This document shows, one piece after another, positions 10,224 to 20,152 of a stretch of 64,000 nucleotides of DNA. The notes beneath the pieces were generated by a model. That model made no database searches and was not told the origin of the DNA. It saw nothing but the letters and a program-made list of their open reading frames with translations. Both the position numbers and the translations under genes were made by a program. Every line of letters starts with the position of its first letter. Position 1 is the first letter of the stretch. The stretch covers positions 3,410,001 to 3,474,000 of the forward strand of contig NZ_CP095072.1 of the NCBI RefSeq assembly GCF_022919115.1. The letters are read 5' to 3'. This DNA comes from Gracilibacillus caseinilyticus (lineage in GTDB: Bacteria > Bacillota > Bacilli > Bacillales > Amphibacillaceae).

Positions 10224-10397
10224 ATGAGCCAATCAAAAATCACAACATTATCGACAGTGAAAATTGATCATGCCGATGATCTGTATAAAATAGTCGATAG
10301 CTTAAACAGGACGCTAAAAGAGGATAATTTGATGTTTGGATTAACATTAAGCGAGGATAATTATGAAAAAGCAATCTTTACCATTTATCGGACATAA
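10224..10397 (+). CDS. ypmA: YpmA-like small protein (DUF4264 type)
   Basis: A 57-codon gene starting at an ATG behind GGAGGTG (10210-10216). The protein contains KIDHADDLYKIVDSLNRTLK and ends IFTIYRT, which matches my recollection of the conserved Bacillus YpmA, and it sits in the same place, before ypmB and aspB. Function unknown. Its last 35 bases overlap the start of ypmB, so the two are probably translationally coupled. Confidence 0.8.
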   Translation: MSQSKITTLSTVKIDHADDLYKIVDSLNRTLKEDNLMFGLTLSEDNYEKAIFTIYRT

Positions 10398-10896
10398 CAA
10401 ATTATGGTTCACTGTGGCACTTATTGCCATTGTTGCACTGATCGCCATCTATTATTTTGTCTCACTGTATCAAGATGTAATCGAAAGTAAAACCAATCAA
10501 TTTGAAGAAGTTCGGCAGTATACATTAAGTAACACCTCACTTGATCAAATACATAGTGTGGAAAGATATCATGGTGACCAATTGTACTACGTGCTAGAAG
10601 GGGAGAATGAACAACAACAAGATACCTTAGCATATGTTTTCCAAACGGAGGACGGTCAGTGGGATTATCAAATGTATAAAGAAGAATCGTTTTACTCAGA
10701 GAAAGAACTATTAACAGAATGGCGAGATCGTTGTACGGAATGCGAGTATTTAGGATCTGCGATTGGCATAGATGAAGAAATGCCAATTCTGGAAATTAAA
10801 TATATGGATACGTCTGATCGTTTAGTTTATGAACATGTCTTACTAGAAGATAAAACACATTATCGATTAACATTAACTCCATCATTTCAATATTAG
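10363..10896 (+). CDS. ypmB: YpmB-like membrane-anchored protein (DUF5590 / PepSY-like)
   Basis: A 177-residue protein with one N-terminal transmembrane segment (about residues 14-34, LWFTVALIAIVALIAIYYFV) and an extracellular remainder resembling two small PepSY-like alpha/beta units. It corresponds to Bacillus YpmB by position between ypmA and aspB and by topology. A CTEC cysteine pair lies near residue 126. The gene begins inside ypmA and ends 18 bases before aspB. Function unknown. Confidence 0.8.
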   Translation: MKKQSLPFIGHNKLWFTVALIAIVALIAIYYFVSLYQDVIESKTNQFEEVRQYTLSNTSLDQIHSVERYHGDQLYYVLEGENEQQQDTLAYVFQTEDGQWDYQMYKEESFYSEKELLTEWRDRCTECEYLGSAIGIDEEMPILEIKYMDTSDRLVYEHVLLEDKTHYRLTLTPSFQY

Positions 10897-10914
10897 AAAG
10901 GTGATTAATTAATT

Positions 10915-12096
10915 ATGGATTTAGCAAACAGAGTGCAAACACTAACCCCGTCATCAACCTTAGCCATTACGGCGAAAGCAAAGGAATTGAAACAGGCAGG
11001 CCATGATGTAATTGGCTTAGGAGCAGGTGAGCCGGATTTCAATACACCTGAACATATTCTTGACGCGGCATCGAAATCAATGTATGACGGATTTACAAAA
11101 TATACACCATCAGGTGGTACCGTAGAATTAAAAAAAGCAATTCAGCAAAAAATGCAAGATGACCAAGGCTTGGCATACGACCTTGATCAAATCATTGTTA
11201 CCATCGGTGCGAAACATGGTCTTTATACTTTATTTCAAGTACTGTTAAACAAAGGGGATGAAGTAATTGTTCCTGCACCATACTGGGTAAGCTATCCAGA
11301 ACAGATTAAATTAGCAGAAGGAAAACCAGTCTTTGTTGATGCAAAGGAAGAAAATGAATTTAAATTAACCCCTGAGCAGCTAGAACATGCGATTACAGAC
11401 AAAACAAAAGCAGTAATCATCAATTCACCAAGTAACCCAACAGGTGCTATGTATGATAAAGAAGAATTAGAAGCATTAGGAGAAGTTTGTTTAAAACATA
11501 ATATTTTAATTGTTTCAGATGAAATCTATGAAAAATTAACTTATACATCAACAAAACATGTATCGATTGCCGAGCTTTCTCCTCAGTTAAAGGAACAAAC
11601 GGTTGTCATTAATGGTGTTTCTAAATCCCATTCGATGACAGGCTGGAGAATTGGGTATGCAGTGGGGAACAAATCGATTATTAAAGCAATGACTAATCTG
11701 GCATCTCATTCTACTTCCAATCCGACATCAATCGCACAAGTAGCAGCAGAGGCTGCTTATACTGGTGATCAACAGCCGGTAAATATAATGAGAGAAGCTT
11801 TTGCCGATCGATTAGAAAAACTGTATGACTGGCTGGTAGCTATTCCAGGCATTGATTGTGTCAAACCTAAAGGTGCTTTCTACTTATTTCCAAATGTGAA
11901 AGAAGCAGTCGAAATGAACGGATTCGAAACAGTAGATGAATGGGTCACAGCTTTATTGGAAGAGGAAAAAGTAGCATTAGTTCCCGGAACAGGATTCGGT
12001 GCACCGGATAACGTCCGTCTTTCTTATGCCATTTCATTAGAGCAACTAGAAGAAGCTGCAAATCGTATTAAACGCTTTGTGGAAAATCACAGTTAA
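10915..12096 (+). CDS. aspB: aspartate aminotransferase, pyridoxal-phosphate dependent
   Basis: Class I fold aminotransferase (subgroup Ib) that interconverts aspartate/2-oxoglutarate and oxaloacetate/glutamate. The 393-residue protein has [15 protein letters not shown] at the N-terminus, the [11 protein letters not shown] motif, [10 protein letters not shown], and the PLP lysine in [14 protein letters not shown] (about K236). The start is ATG after AAAGGTGA. It is followed by asnS in the same direction, which fits use of aspartate for asparaginyl-tRNA, as in Bacillus. Confidence 0.93.
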   Translation: MDLANRVQTLTPSSTLAITAKAKELKQAGHDVIGLGAGEPDFNTPEHILDAASKSMYDGFTKYTPSGGTVELKKAIQQKMQDDQGLAYDLDQIIVTIGAKHGLYTLFQVLLNKGDEVIVPAPYWVSYPEQIKLAEGKPVFVDAKEENEFKLTPEQLEHAITDKTKAVIINSPSNPTGAMYDKEELEALGEVCLKHNILIVSDEIYEKLTYTSTKHVSIAELSPQLKEQTVVINGVSKSHSMTGWRIGYAVGNKSIIKAMTNLASHSTSNPTSIAQVAAEAAYTGDQQPVNIMREAFADRLEKLYDWLVAIPGIDCVKPKGAFYLFPNVKEAVEMNGFETVDEWVTALLEEEKVALVPGTGFGAPDNVRLSYAISLEQLEEAANRIKRFVENHS

Positions 12097-12119
12097 GTAT
12101 GGATAGTGGAGGCAATAAC

Positions 12120-13412
12120 ATGAAAACAACTATTAATCAGGCAGCATCCAATGTGAATCAGGTAGTGACAATTGGAGCATGGCTTGCTAATAAACGTTCC
12201 AGCGGTAAAATCGCATTTTTACAACTTCGTGATGGAACAGGTTTTATCCAGGGTGTTGTCGTAAAAGCGGACGTATCAGAAGAAACGTTCCAATTAGCAA
12301 AATCGATAACACAGGAAACGTCTTTATACGTTACGGGTACGATTGTAAAGGATACGCGTTCACCGTTTGGCTATGAAATGCAAGTAAAAGAATTAGAAGT
12401 GATCCATGAGGCAACTGATTACCCCATTACACCAAAGGAACATGGTACAGAGTTCTTAATGGATCATCGTCATCTATGGTTGCGTTCGAAGAAACAGCAT
12501 GCAATTATGAAAATTAGAAATCAAATCATTCAATCAACCTATCAGTTTTTTCAAAAAGAAGACTTTATGAAGATTGATCCACCTATATTAACAGGTGCAG
12601 CGGCAGAAGGAACGACAGAATTATTCCATACGAAGTATTTTGACGAAGAAGCTTATTTATCTCAAAGTGGTCAGTTATATATGGAAGCTGCTGCAATGGC
12701 ATTCGGTCGTGTATTTTCATTCGGTCCTACATTCCGTGCCGAAAAGTCAAAAACACGTCGCCATTTAATTGAGTTCTGGATGATTGAACCTGAAATGGCT
12801 TTTGTAACACATGAAGAGAGTCTGGAAATTCAGGAAAATTATGTTGCATATGTAGTAGAGCAAGTTTTAGAGCATTGTCAATTAGAACTAACGACTTTAG
12901 AACGTGATGTTGATACATTGAAAAAGATAAAGGCACCTTTTCCACGTATTACGTATGATAAAGCAATCGAAATGCTGAAAAAGAAAGGCTTTACTGATGT
13001 AGAGTGGGGAGAAGATTTCGGTGCACCTCATGAAACTGCAATTGCCGAAAGCTTTGACCAACCAGTGTTTATCACGCATTATCCGAAAGACATTAAAGCA
13101 TTCTATATGAAACCAGATCCTGAGCGTGATGATGTCGTGTTATGTGCGGATTTAATCGCACCAGAAGGATATGGAGAAATCATTGGTGGTTCGGCAAGAA
13201 TCGACGACTTAGCTTTAATGGAACAACGATACCAGGAACATCACCTGTCAGGAGATGCTTATCAGTGGTACCTGGAATTAAGAAAATATGGAAGTGTTCC
13301 GCACGCCGGCTTTGGTCTGGGCTTAGAAAGAACAGTAGCCTGGATCAGTGGAGTCGAGCACGTTCGTGAAACGATTCCATTCCCACGATTGTTAAATCGT
13401 TTATACCCGTAA
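12120..13412 (+). CDS. asnS: asparaginyl-tRNA synthetase
   Basis: Class IIb aminoacyl-tRNA synthetase of 430 residues. It has an N-terminal OB-fold anticodon-binding domain ([20 protein letters not shown]), motif 2 [20 protein letters not shown] and motif 3 [10 protein letters not shown] near the C-terminus. The '[10 protein letters not shown]' wording and direct match to AsnRS distinguish it from AspRS. The ATG at 12120 follows GTGGAGG; an upstream in-frame ATG at 12099 overlaps that site. A strong hairpin follows the stop. Confidence 0.95.
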   Translation: MKTTINQAASNVNQVVTIGAWLANKRSSGKIAFLQLRDGTGFIQGVVVKADVSEETFQLAKSITQETSLYVTGTIVKDTRSPFGYEMQVKELEVIHEATDYPITPKEHGTEFLMDHRHLWLRSKKQHAIMKIRNQIIQSTYQFFQKEDFMKIDPPILTGAAAEGTTELFHTKYFDEEAYLSQSGQLYMEAAAMAFGRVFSFGPTFRAEKSKTRRHLIEFWMIEPEMAFVTHEESLEIQENYVAYVVEQVLEHCQLELTTLERDVDTLKKIKAPFPRITYDKAIEMLKKKGFTDVEWGEDFGAPHETAIAESFDQPVFITHYPKDIKAFYMKPDPERDDVVLCADLIAPEGYGEIIGGSARIDDLALMEQRYQEHHLSGDAYQWYLELRKYGSVPHAGFGLGLERTVAWISGVEHVRETIPFPRLLNRLYP

Positions 13413-13418
13413 TGGAAT

Positions 13419-13460
13419 GATAATCCTTTGCATTCTCAATGCAAGGGATTATCGTATTTT
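13419..13460 (+). terminator. terminator after asnS
   Basis: 15-base stem GATAATCCTTTGCAT (13419-13433) with ATGCAAGGGATTATC (13439-13453), one G-U pair, 5-base loop, then GTATTTT. The T tract is short but the stem is strong. Confidence 0.7.
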
Positions 13461-13532
13461 ACACGTTAAGAATAATAAACGGGCCCAAAAGATATATATC
13501 ATAAAATTGTTTAGAAGGTGGTGATTAGATTT

Positions 13533-14210
13533 ATGCGTGAAAAAATGCAAACAATATTATTTGATCAGGTCAATCTTCCAGCCCTCTTGATTGAACGATT
13601 TGCACAGTTAGGAATGAACGAAACACAACTTGCGATTATTTTACAAATCTATACCGCGCAACGTCGGGGAAATAATTTTCCTACACCAGAAGAACTGTCC
13701 GGACAGCTGACGATCAGTAGTGAATCTTGTTCTACTTTGTTACGTCAGCTCATACAGAAAGGGTTTCTTACGATTGAAGAAGACAAAGAAGACGATCAGA
13801 TTATAAAAGAGACGTATTCATTTGAGCCACTGTGGGAAAAACTGTATCAAGCAGAAGAAAAACCAAAAAAACAGTCTGAAGACAAAGTGGGCGAGGTTTT
13901 CCAAAAGTTTGAACGCGAATTTGGCAGACCACTTTCTCCATTTGAAATTGAGATGATTAACAATTGGCTGGATGAGGACAGGCATGATAGGTCACTGATA
14001 TATGCTGCTTTACGAGAAGCGGTATTAATGGGCAAAGTGAATTTTAAATATATTGATCGGATTTTAATGGAGTGGCACAAAAAAGGAATCAAATCTCTCC
14101 AGCAAGCTCAGCAGACGAGCCGCTCCTTTCATCAAAAACAATCGAACACAACTGCAAAGAAATCACATTCATATGATAAGTCGCTTTATTATAACTGGCT
14201 AGAGGAGTAA
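13533..14210 (+). CDS. dnaD: DNA replication initiation protein DnaD
   Basis: DnaD acts with DnaA and DnaB at oriC and at restart sites in Gram-positive bacteria. The 225-residue protein has an N-terminal winged-helix domain (LPALLIERFAQLGMNETQLA, FPTPEELSGQL) and a C-terminal DDBH2 domain with the conserved YIDRILMEWHKKGI, ending YYNWLEE as in Bacillus DnaD. I chose ATG 13533, 11 bases after AAGGTGG; GTG codons at 13518 and 13521 overlap that site. It is followed 5 bases later by nth. Confidence 0.9.
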   Translation: MREKMQTILFDQVNLPALLIERFAQLGMNETQLAIILQIYTAQRRGNNFPTPEELSGQLTISSESCSTLLRQLIQKGFLTIEEDKEDDQIIKETYSFEPLWEKLYQAEEKPKKQSEDKVGEVFQKFEREFGRPLSPFEIEMINNWLDEDRHDRSLIYAALREAVLMGKVNFKYIDRILMEWHKKGIKSLQQAQQTSRSFHQKQSNTTAKKSHSYDKSLYYNWLEE

Positions 14211-14215
14211 GATAC

Positions 14216-14878
14216 ATGTTAACAAAAAAAGATATAACCATTGTGCGGAAGGAATTAGAGAATATGTTTCCTGATGCCGAATGTGAGTTGATACACGAAA
14301 ATCCATTTGAATTAGTAATAGCTGTTTTATTATCTGCACAATGTACAGATGCCCTTGTAAACAAAGTAACAAAAGATCTTTTTCAAAAATATAAAACACC
14401 AGAGGATTACTTGGCTGTTACACTAGAAGAGTTGCAGTCAGACATTCGATCCATTGGTTTATATCGCAATAAATCGAAGAACATTCGTAAGCTGTGCGAG
14501 ACATTGATTGAAAAATACGATGGTATTGTCCCTAATACAAAAGAAGAGCTAGAGAGCTTAGCAGGAGTGGGGAGGAAGACAGCGAATGTAGTAGCTTCTG
14601 TTGCTTTTGGTGAACCGACCATTGCTGTTGATACCCACGTAGAACGTGTTTCTAAGCGACTTGGTATATGCCGCTGGAAAGACAGTGTTCTAGAGGTGGA
14701 AAAAACACTGATGCGGAAGATTCCAAAAGAAGAGTGGAGCGATACCCATCATCGAATGATTTTCTTCGGCCGGTATCATTGTAAAGCAAAAAGCCCGCAA
14801 TGTGAGACCTGTCCATTATTAGATTTATGCCGGGAAGGTCAAAAAAGAATGAAAAAAAGCAGCAAGGTTATCGTATAA
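14216..14878 (+). CDS. nth: endonuclease III
   Basis: DNA glycosylase/AP lyase for oxidised pyrimidines. The 220-residue protein carries the helix-hairpin-helix ELESLAGVGRKTANVV with the catalytic lysine, the catalytic aspartate in AVDTHVERVSKRLG, and the C-terminal iron-sulfur cluster motif with four cysteines (C-x6-C-x2-C-x5-C, from CKAKSPQCETC). Start ATG behind GAGGAG. In B. subtilis ypoC lies between nth and ponA; here the 3' end of nth runs straight into a terminator facing ponA. Confidence 0.95.
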   Translation: MLTKKDITIVRKELENMFPDAECELIHENPFELVIAVLLSAQCTDALVNKVTKDLFQKYKTPEDYLAVTLEELQSDIRSIGLYRNKSKNIRKLCETLIEKYDGIVPNTKEELESLAGVGRKTANVVASVAFGEPTIAVDTHVERVSKRLGICRWKDSVLEVEKTLMRKIPKEEWSDTHHRMIFFGRYHCKAKSPQCETCPLLDLCREGQKRMKKSSKVIV

Positions 14879-14897
14879 GCCTTGCTGCTTTTTTTGC
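14852..14897 (+). terminator. terminator overlapping the 3' end of nth
   Basis: Perfect 16-base inverted repeat: bases 14852-14867 (ending GCAGCAAGG) with 14880-14895 (starting CCTTGCTGC), the right arm ending in a seven-T run. The left arm lies in the last codons of nth, so the stop codon is in the loop. Confidence 0.85.
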
Positions 14898-14933
14898 TAA
14901 TGATAAGCACTTATTTAAATATCTCTTATGGAC

Positions 14934-14970
14934 TTAAAAGTAAAGGACCGGGTGTTTCCCGGTCCTTTAC
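14934..14970 (-). terminator. terminator after ponA (minus strand)
   Basis: Perfect 13-base stem GTAAAGGACCGGG (14940-14952) with CCCGGTCCTTTAC (14958-14970), directly after the ponA stop; on the minus strand it is followed by TTTTAAG. Together with the nth terminator it separates the two convergent genes. Confidence 0.8.
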
Positions 14971-17768
14971 TACGATGCTTGATCTTGAATTGCGTTGTCT
15001 TCACCAGAATCACTATCTCCGTTATCTTCTGTTTGGTCATCTTCGACATTGTCATCTCCGGTGTTATTGCTGTCATCTTCTCCACCGGTCTCACCATCAT
15101 TATTATTTCCTTGGCCATTACCGTTTCCTGATCCATCTTCACTACCGGATCCATTTCCATTACCTGTATCTCCGGTATCACCGCCGTCTTCTGGTTCTGC
15201 ACTTTGTGTCGTTACTTGAATACTGGCAGCAGGACCACGTGCGTCATTATTCTTTTGAATAGGTGATACATGAATATTATAGGTCTTATCTGCCTGTAAC
15301 TGACTAATATTTACTGATTTTTTATTAGTCGTAAATTGATCAACCGTTTGACCACCTTGTTCTACGACAACCTCATATTCAATTGGTCCTTGCTGGTCGT
15401 ATTGCCAGCTGATTAATGCGGATCGATTGGCTGGGTCATACGTTTGCTGCAGCCCTGAAACCTGTGGTAATTCCTCAGGCTCATCGTCTGCCACTTCGAC
15501 AGTTACTGTTTGAGGTTCACTTTCCATATCCTCATTTGCTGCAATGACTTCAATCGTATATGTTTTGCCTTTCTCCACATTCGAGATCTCAACTTGTTTG
15601 TCCTCAGTAGTCGTTAGATCCTTGAGTGATCCACCTGTTCCGGCCGATACTTTAAATTGAACGCCATCTTCATCATATTCCCAGTTCGCTGTTATCGTAT
15701 CATTCTCTTTATCATAGTTAGCCGAAAGATTTGCGACTGGATCCAGTTGATCGTATTTCTCTGATACTGAATCTGGTTCTGTACCTTTGACAAATAGTTC
15801 TGTTACGATATTTGAGCTTGGTGTATATTCACTAGGTAATTTAGCTGGATTAGAACCTTTTTCAATTTGTACTTCAACGACAGAATCAGGTTTTGTGAAA
15901 TCTTTTGTCTCTACACCCTCTGAAATATAGGACATCGTCTCTTTGAACAGTTGCTTCGCGATACCTGTTTCCTGAATTTCAGCCGGGTTAGGATATCCCG
16001 TCCAGACGGAGACGGTATAGTTAGTCGTATAACCGACAAACCAAGAGTTTGTATCGTCATTCGTTGTACCAGTTTTACCTGCCATCGGAAGCCCTGAGAT
16101 ATTAGCAGCTGTTCCTGTACCTTCTTGTACAACAGATTTTAACATATCCGTTACCATGTAGGCTGTAGAATCAGCCATTGCTACTTCTGATTCGGAAACC
16201 AATTCTTCTGAACGTTCATCAGAGTATTCAATTTTCTTCACAGCATATGGTTCATGATAAATTCCTTCGTTACCAAACGCAGAATAAGCACCCGCCATTT
16301 GCAATGAGGTAACGCCATTAGCTGTACCGCCAATCGCATCCCCAACCGCGAGACTTTGCTGGAATGAAATACCTAATCCTTCTGCAAATTCTTTAGCAGC
16401 ACTTGCTCCAACTTCATCGAACGTTTTAACGGCTGGTACGTTTAATGATTGTTCCAATGCATATCTCGCTGATACCCAGCCATTGTAACTGCCATTCCAG
16501 TTACGGATAACTTTGTCAGTACCCTCAATAGGATAAGGTTGATCGTTATTAATCTGTTGATAAGTTGACCATTGTAAATTCTCAATTGCTGGTCCATAGG
16601 CCATTACAGGTTTCATAACAGATCCACCTTGACGGCCATCGCCATCTATAGCATAGTTCCAGCCATCATTTTCACGATTACGTCCACCACCAATCGCACG
16701 AATAGCACCTGTTTTCGTATCAACCACCGTTAAACCTGCTTGTAAGTCAGGATCCTGACTAAATGGTATAGGATTATCCTCACTGTCACTAAGCAGAAAT
16801 TCAACTTGTTCCTGTGCATTTGGATCTAGTGTTGTATAGACAGTTAAACCATCTTTATAAATATCTGCACCTGTTTTTTCCTGAACTTCTTTACGGACTT
16901 GCTGGATAAAACCTTCATATTTAACATAGTCTTTTTTCTTGTCTGTCAGCAATTCTTCGATGTTTACATTTCTAGCTTCTTCTGCTTCTTGTTCACTAAT
17001 TTTATTGTGTTGCACCATTAGGTTCAATACAGTATTCATACGTTCCTTCGTCAATTCAGGGTTAACAAAAGGATCATAGGCGCTTGGTCGTTGAGGGAGA
17101 CCAGCTAATATGGCTGCTTCTGCTAAGGTTAATTCACTTAAATCTGTTTTACCAAAATAAACCTCTGCAGCAGTAGCAACACCATAGGCGCTAGCGCCAT
17201 AATAAATTTTATTCACATACATCTCGAGTATTTCTTCTTTACTGTATTGACTATCTAATTTTAATGCTAGCCATTGTTCCTGAACCTTACGTTTTAATTT
17301 CTTGTCATTGCTCAGGAAGGATCCTTTTACGACTTGCTGGGTAATGGTACTGGCACCTTGAGAACCAAATCCATTCTTAAAATTGGCGATAACAGCGGCA
17401 CCGATTCGTCTAAAATCGATTCCAATGTGATTGAAGAATCGAACATCTTCTGTCGCTAATATCGCATCTTCTAATTGTTGTGGTATGTCCTCATACGAAA
17501 TTTTTGTTCGTTTTTCAGATCCTAATTTTGCAAATACATCACCATTCACATCTAACAGATTTGTAGAAGCTGGATCAGACAGCAATTCTGCATCGATATC
17601 TGGTGCTGTTGCAACATAATAGGTAAATAATGCTCCGACACCGAGGCCGATTAATAATACGGCTATTAGTGCGTATTTCATGATTTTCTTCCACGTAGAA
17701 TTATTGTTCGTTTTCTTTTGTTTTCCTTGTTTTCTTCTTTCCATTCTTGACTGGCTTTTATCTGCCAT
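14970..17768 (-). CDS. ponA: bifunctional penicillin-binding protein 1A with FN3 repeats and acidic tail
   Basis: Class A PBP of 932 residues: short cytoplasmic basic tail, one membrane span (about 30-52), a GT51 glycosyltransferase domain with the catalytic glutamate in [14 protein letters not shown] (about E107), and a transpeptidase domain with SVMK (S383), SLN (441-443) and KTG (565-567). Two fibronectin type III modules follow (about 675-760 and 766-855). The last 75 residues (857-932) are almost only Gly, Asn, Ser, Asp and Glu and very acidic, suited to a salty exterior. It overlaps recU by 11 bases and is cotranscribed with it, as in Bacillus. Confidence 0.95.
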   Translation of the reverse strand: MADKSQSRMERRKQGKQKKTNNNSTWKKIMKYALIAVLLIGLGVGALFTYYVATAPDIDAELLSDPASTNLLDVNGDVFAKLGSEKRTKISYEDIPQQLEDAILATEDVRFFNHIGIDFRRIGAAVIANFKNGFGSQGASTITQQVVKGSFLSNDKKLKRKVQEQWLALKLDSQYSKEEILEMYVNKIYYGASAYGVATAAEVYFGKTDLSELTLAEAAILAGLPQRPSAYDPFVNPELTKERMNTVLNLMVQHNKISEQEAEEARNVNIEELLTDKKKDYVKYEGFIQQVRKEVQEKTGADIYKDGLTVYTTLDPNAQEQVEFLLSDSEDNPIPFSQDPDLQAGLTVVDTKTGAIRAIGGGRNRENDGWNYAIDGDGRQGGSVMKPVMAYGPAIENLQWSTYQQINNDQPYPIEGTDKVIRNWNGSYNGWVSARYALEQSLNVPAVKTFDEVGASAAKEFAEGLGISFQQSLAVGDAIGGTANGVTSLQMAGAYSAFGNEGIYHEPYAVKKIEYSDERSEELVSESEVAMADSTAYMVTDMLKSVVQEGTGTAANISGLPMAGKTGTTNDDTNSWFVGYTTNYTVSVWTGYPNPAEIQETGIAKQLFKETMSYISEGVETKDFTKPDSVVEVQIEKGSNPAKLPSEYTPSSNIVTELFVKGTEPDSVSEKYDQLDPVANLSANYDKENDTITANWEYDEDGVQFKVSAGTGGSLKDLTTTEDKQVEISNVEKGKTYTIEVIAANEDMESEPQTVTVEVADDEPEELPQVSGLQQTYDPANRSALISWQYDQQGPIEYEVVVEQGGQTVDQFTTNKKSVNISQLQADKTYNIHVSPIQKNNDARGPAASIQVTTQSAEPEDGGDTGDTGNGNGSGSEDGSGNGNGQGNNNDGETGGEDDSNNTGDDNVEDDQTEDNGDSDSGEDNAIQDQAS

Positions 17769-18372
17769 GATGTCTTCCTCCGTTCTCCATATAATACTGG
17801 TCGATAACTGCTAGATAATCAACTTTAGCCTGATAACGAACCGGTACTATATAACCTTGCTTTTTCACAGTTTCATAACGAATAGATTTTCTGCCACCAG
17901 TAAATTGTTGTTCCCAATGTGTAATCAGATGTTCAGCAGGAAACAGATACGTTTCCTGATAAAGTGTGAAACGAATTAACAAAAAACAGATACCTCCATG
18001 CTCCACAATTTGTTTCATATGATCAATCTGATGCATATGTATGTTGCTAAGCGGAAATGACTGTTTATTTTTTGTTTCTTTTGCTTCAAAATCAACATGC
18101 TTTCCTTTGTAAATGCCATTATAATCTGTTGTTGATGCTTGTTTAAAATAAGCTTCCTTTATCACTGCTGCACTTCTTTTTGGATAATCGACATGTACGA
18201 TTTGAACAGGAGTAGGTTTCTTATGGATTATCGCTATTTGCTGCGCGAGATAATAATGGTTGGTATCATTGATCTCTTCTTCTAGCGTCATTCCCCTGTT
18301 CGAATAAATTGTTTGACTGATAGATGGACGATAATGCTTCGCTGATGACTTTTTTCCGTTCGGATATTGCAT
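17758..18372 (-). CDS. recU: Holliday junction resolvase RecU
   Basis: RecU cleaves Holliday junctions in recombination and chromosome segregation in Firmicutes. The 204-residue protein has the nuclease core with the D/E-x-K block [16 protein letters not shown] and the N-terminal [12 protein letters not shown] segment. I placed the start at ATG 18370-18372, preceded on the minus strand by GGAGGGAGTCAG; an earlier in-frame ATG 21 codons upstream lacks such a site. It is upstream of and overlaps ponA. Confidence 0.93.
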   Translation of the reverse strand: MQYPNGKKSSAKHYRPSISQTIYSNRGMTLEEEINDTNHYYLAQQIAIIHKKPTPVQIVHVDYPKRSAAVIKEAYFKQASTTDYNGIYKGKHVDFEAKETKNKQSFPLSNIHMHQIDHMKQIVEHGGICFLLIRFTLYQETYLFPAEHLITHWEQQFTGGRKSIRYETVKKQGYIVPVRYQAKVDYLAVIDQYYMENGGRHHGR

Positions 18373-18435
18373 CTGACTCCCTCCTATATCACCAACAACT
18401 CCATCATAACATCTTATGATGGATAGATACATCAT

Positions 18436-18625
18436 ACGTCAAGCGACCAAAATCTTCAATCAAAATGGCTAATAATCCCTGTGAACATAGGAAAGTCCTA
18501 ACCTAACAATTCGAAAAATCGTAACATTTCATGGGGGTATCCAGAAGGTTCTCACTATGGATCCGTAACATACCTACATACTTGACGAATGTGGAACCTT
18601 AGATGTTTCTTAATTTCTTATAATT
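18436..18625. other. intergenic stretch upstream of recU
   Basis: No gene seen. On the minus strand a TTGACG about 60 bases before the recU start is a possible -35 element, but no good -10 lies at 16-18 bases. An inverted repeat AAGGTTCTCAC (18545-18555) with GTGGAACCTT (18591-18600) could fold; its role is unclear. Confidence 0.3.
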
Positions 18626-18667
18626 CCTGAAAAAGTCGACATCACGATGCCAGCGATGTCGACTTTT
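18626..18667 (-). terminator. terminator for the 37-residue minus-strand gene
   Basis: Perfect 13-base stem AAAAGTCGACATC (18631-18643) with GATGTCGACTTTT (18655-18667); on the minus strand the stem runs into TTTTTCAGG. It lies a few bases beyond the stop of the small gene at 18671. Confidence 0.8.
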
Positions 18668-18670
18668 GTT

Positions 18671-18784
18671 CTAAGTTGCAGGACGGTTTGGCCCATTTAA
18701 TTTTTTGTCATTTTGAGTCGGTATCTCTTTGTCATGCTGTTTTTCCCTTTGATTATTTAGTTTTCGCTTCTTGTTTACACGCAT
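18671..18784 (-). CDS. 37-residue basic small protein, possibly spore-associated
   Basis: A 37-codon gene starting at ATG 18782-18784 behind a strong AAAGGAGGGATATTA and ending just before a strong terminator, so it looks genuine. The product is lysine, asparagine and arginine rich (MRVNKKRKLNNQREKQ...) and ends LNGPNRPAT. Composition and size resemble minor small acid-soluble spore proteins, but I do not recognise a family. It is divergent from the 55-residue gene at 18934, in the region where Bacillus carries small ypp/ssp genes. Confidence 0.55.
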   Translation of the reverse strand: MRVNKKRKLNNQREKQHDKEIPTQNDKKLNGPNRPAT

Positions 18785-18933
18785 TAATATCCCTCCTTTG
18801 TCTGTTAGTTTGGCTATTTTTGTATAAAAAATACGTATTTTTCGTTGTTGTGTCAGCTTACTTCTAGTTTTGTCAAAGACAAAGGATTCCAAACATAAAT
18901 ATCGAATAGATAATATTAAAAGGAGGGAATGAC

Positions 18934-19101
18934 ATGAAAAATAATCATGTTGTTGTAAAGAAAGAAACCTGCGAACGTAAAATGGAGCATCTAATTGATA
19001 TTATTGATCGTATCGAACAAGAATGGAATACACGACCTGCCAACCGGGAAAATAGTCCACATTGGCCATTTAATCTCCAATACAAACAAGAAGGTGCATA
19101 A
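18934..19101 (+). CDS. 55-residue hypothetical protein
   Basis: A 55-codon gene starting at ATG 18934 behind AAAAGGAGGGAATGAC. The protein has a short amphipathic helix (HLIDIIDRIEQEW) and a C-terminal motif SPHWPFNLQYKQ. I do not recognise the family; its position before yppE suggests one of the small conserved genes of the yppC-yppG cluster. No signal peptide or membrane segment. Confidence 0.6.
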   Translation: MKNNHVVVKKETCERKMEHLIDIIDRIEQEWNTRPANRENSPHWPFNLQYKQEGA

Positions 19102-19168
19102 TAGAATATTAAAGGAAATCATGTTACAGTAATAATGGAACGCAAGGAGAAGAAAGGCGGTACTGCTG

Positions 19169-19525
19169 TTGTTACTGTTAGCATATATAGAAGAACTGGA
19201 ACAAGAATTGAACGAATTAAAATCTTATTATCTGACACATGAGAAACCGGAAAACAAACGTGACCCCGAGTTTTTCGCTTTCGTTAAAGAACAAACAGCG
19301 CCAGTTTTCAAAAAAGTGGAAAACTGGTATCAAGAAGCATTACAGTTTGTAAAGAACCGACACGTAAATGTTCATCCACAGCAAATTGAATCGACTGAGG
19401 AAAATATTAAATTATTGTTATTACACAGCTATTATGTAGATGTTAGGCGGAAACGATACATGGAATTACATCAATCTGTAATCTATGTCTTCTCATTATT
19501 AAGAGATGATATCAAAAAAAATTAA
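19169..19525 (+). CDS. yppE: YppE-like protein (DUF1798)
   Basis: A 118-residue helical protein. The spacing of conserved residues (FFAFVKEQTAPVF..., WYQEALQFVKNRH, HPQQIESTEENIKLLLLHSY, RKRYMELHQSVIY) matches Bacillus YppE, a four-helix-bundle protein of unknown function. The start is TTG at 19169, 8 bases after AAAGGCGG; a CTG one codon earlier is the alternative. It lies between a small gene and cotD, in a spore-gene neighbourhood. Confidence 0.75.
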   Translation: MLLLAYIEELEQELNELKSYYLTHEKPENKRDPEFFAFVKEQTAPVFKKVENWYQEALQFVKNRHVNVHPQQIESTEENIKLLLLHSYYVDVRRKRYMELHQSVIYVFSLLRDDIKKN

Positions 19526-19615
19526 AAAATATGCCAGTAATAGGTAGTTGTCTTAGACAAACTTCACTAGGTAACATACGCTAATATTGAATACAAAATA
19601 GTGAGGTGACTATGA

Positions 19616-19981
19616 ATGAGACATCGAAGACCTTTTGGTTGTGTAAGTCCAGCTAACACCATTGTACACCCGACAAAATGTAAAGAAGTGCATACTTGCA
19701 GTGAAAGTGAAGTAAATCATATCCATCCGACACATACAAATGTAGTAAATCATCACTTAGTGAAGAACACACACTACTATCCGCAGACTACTTCATATCA
19801 AAACACAGTGGACCAAGTAAATACAGTTGGTAATCCCAACGCTGTAATGGGTGCTATGGATCCGGGTATGGGCAACGGAATGGGCAATGGTATGAATAAT
19901 GGAATGGTTGGTGGAGCAGTAGATCCTGGTTTTAATCAACCACCTGCTGGTCACTGCTGCAAACCAAAAAAAATGTGGTAA
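19616..19981 (+). CDS. cotD: CotD-family spore coat protein
   Basis: A 121-residue protein with the CotD pattern: RPFGCVSPANTIVHPTKC near the start, then histidine-rich segments (HIHPTHTNVVNHHLVKNTHYY) and a cysteine pair at the end (GHCCKPKKMW). It should be an inner-coat component made late in the mother cell. A glycine/methionine/asparagine repeat (GMGNGMGNGMNNGM, about residues 83-96) is inserted before the C-terminus. The ATG at 19616 follows AGGTGA. Closed by a terminator. Confidence 0.85.
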   Translation: MRHRRPFGCVSPANTIVHPTKCKEVHTCSESEVNHIHPTHTNVVNHHLVKNTHYYPQTTSYQNTVDQVNTVGNPNAVMGAMDPGMGNGMGNGMNNGMVGGAVDPGFNQPPAGHCCKPKKMW

Positions 19982-20018
19982 TAAGAGCTGGATCTATCTA
20001 TTACTGTCATGTTACGAT

Positions 20019-20062
20019 AAAATAAGCTGTCACAGAGCTTTCTGTGATGGTTTATTTTTTGT
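20019..20062 (+). terminator. terminator after cotD
   Basis: 16-base stem AATAAGCTGTCACAGA (20021-20036) with TCTGTGATGGTTTATT (20041-20056), three wobble pairs, 4-base loop, then TTTTTTG. Confidence 0.8.
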
Positions 20063-20152
20063 TTATCTAGATGATTCATTACTAGAAACTCGCAAGCATA
20101 TCCTTTATACTAATACATACAGTTTCATCTGATGGAAGGTAGTGGAAACAAA

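Noticed and set aside
9903..10232. 109-codon minus-strand open frame
   Set aside because: Overlaps the MBL-like gene and the ypmA leader, no ribosome site, no recognisable motif.
14882..15262. Several plus-strand open frames opposite the ponA tail
   Set aside because: They mirror the low-complexity Gly/Asp/Ser codons of the PBP tail and give His/Leu- or Ser/Pro-rich nonsense.
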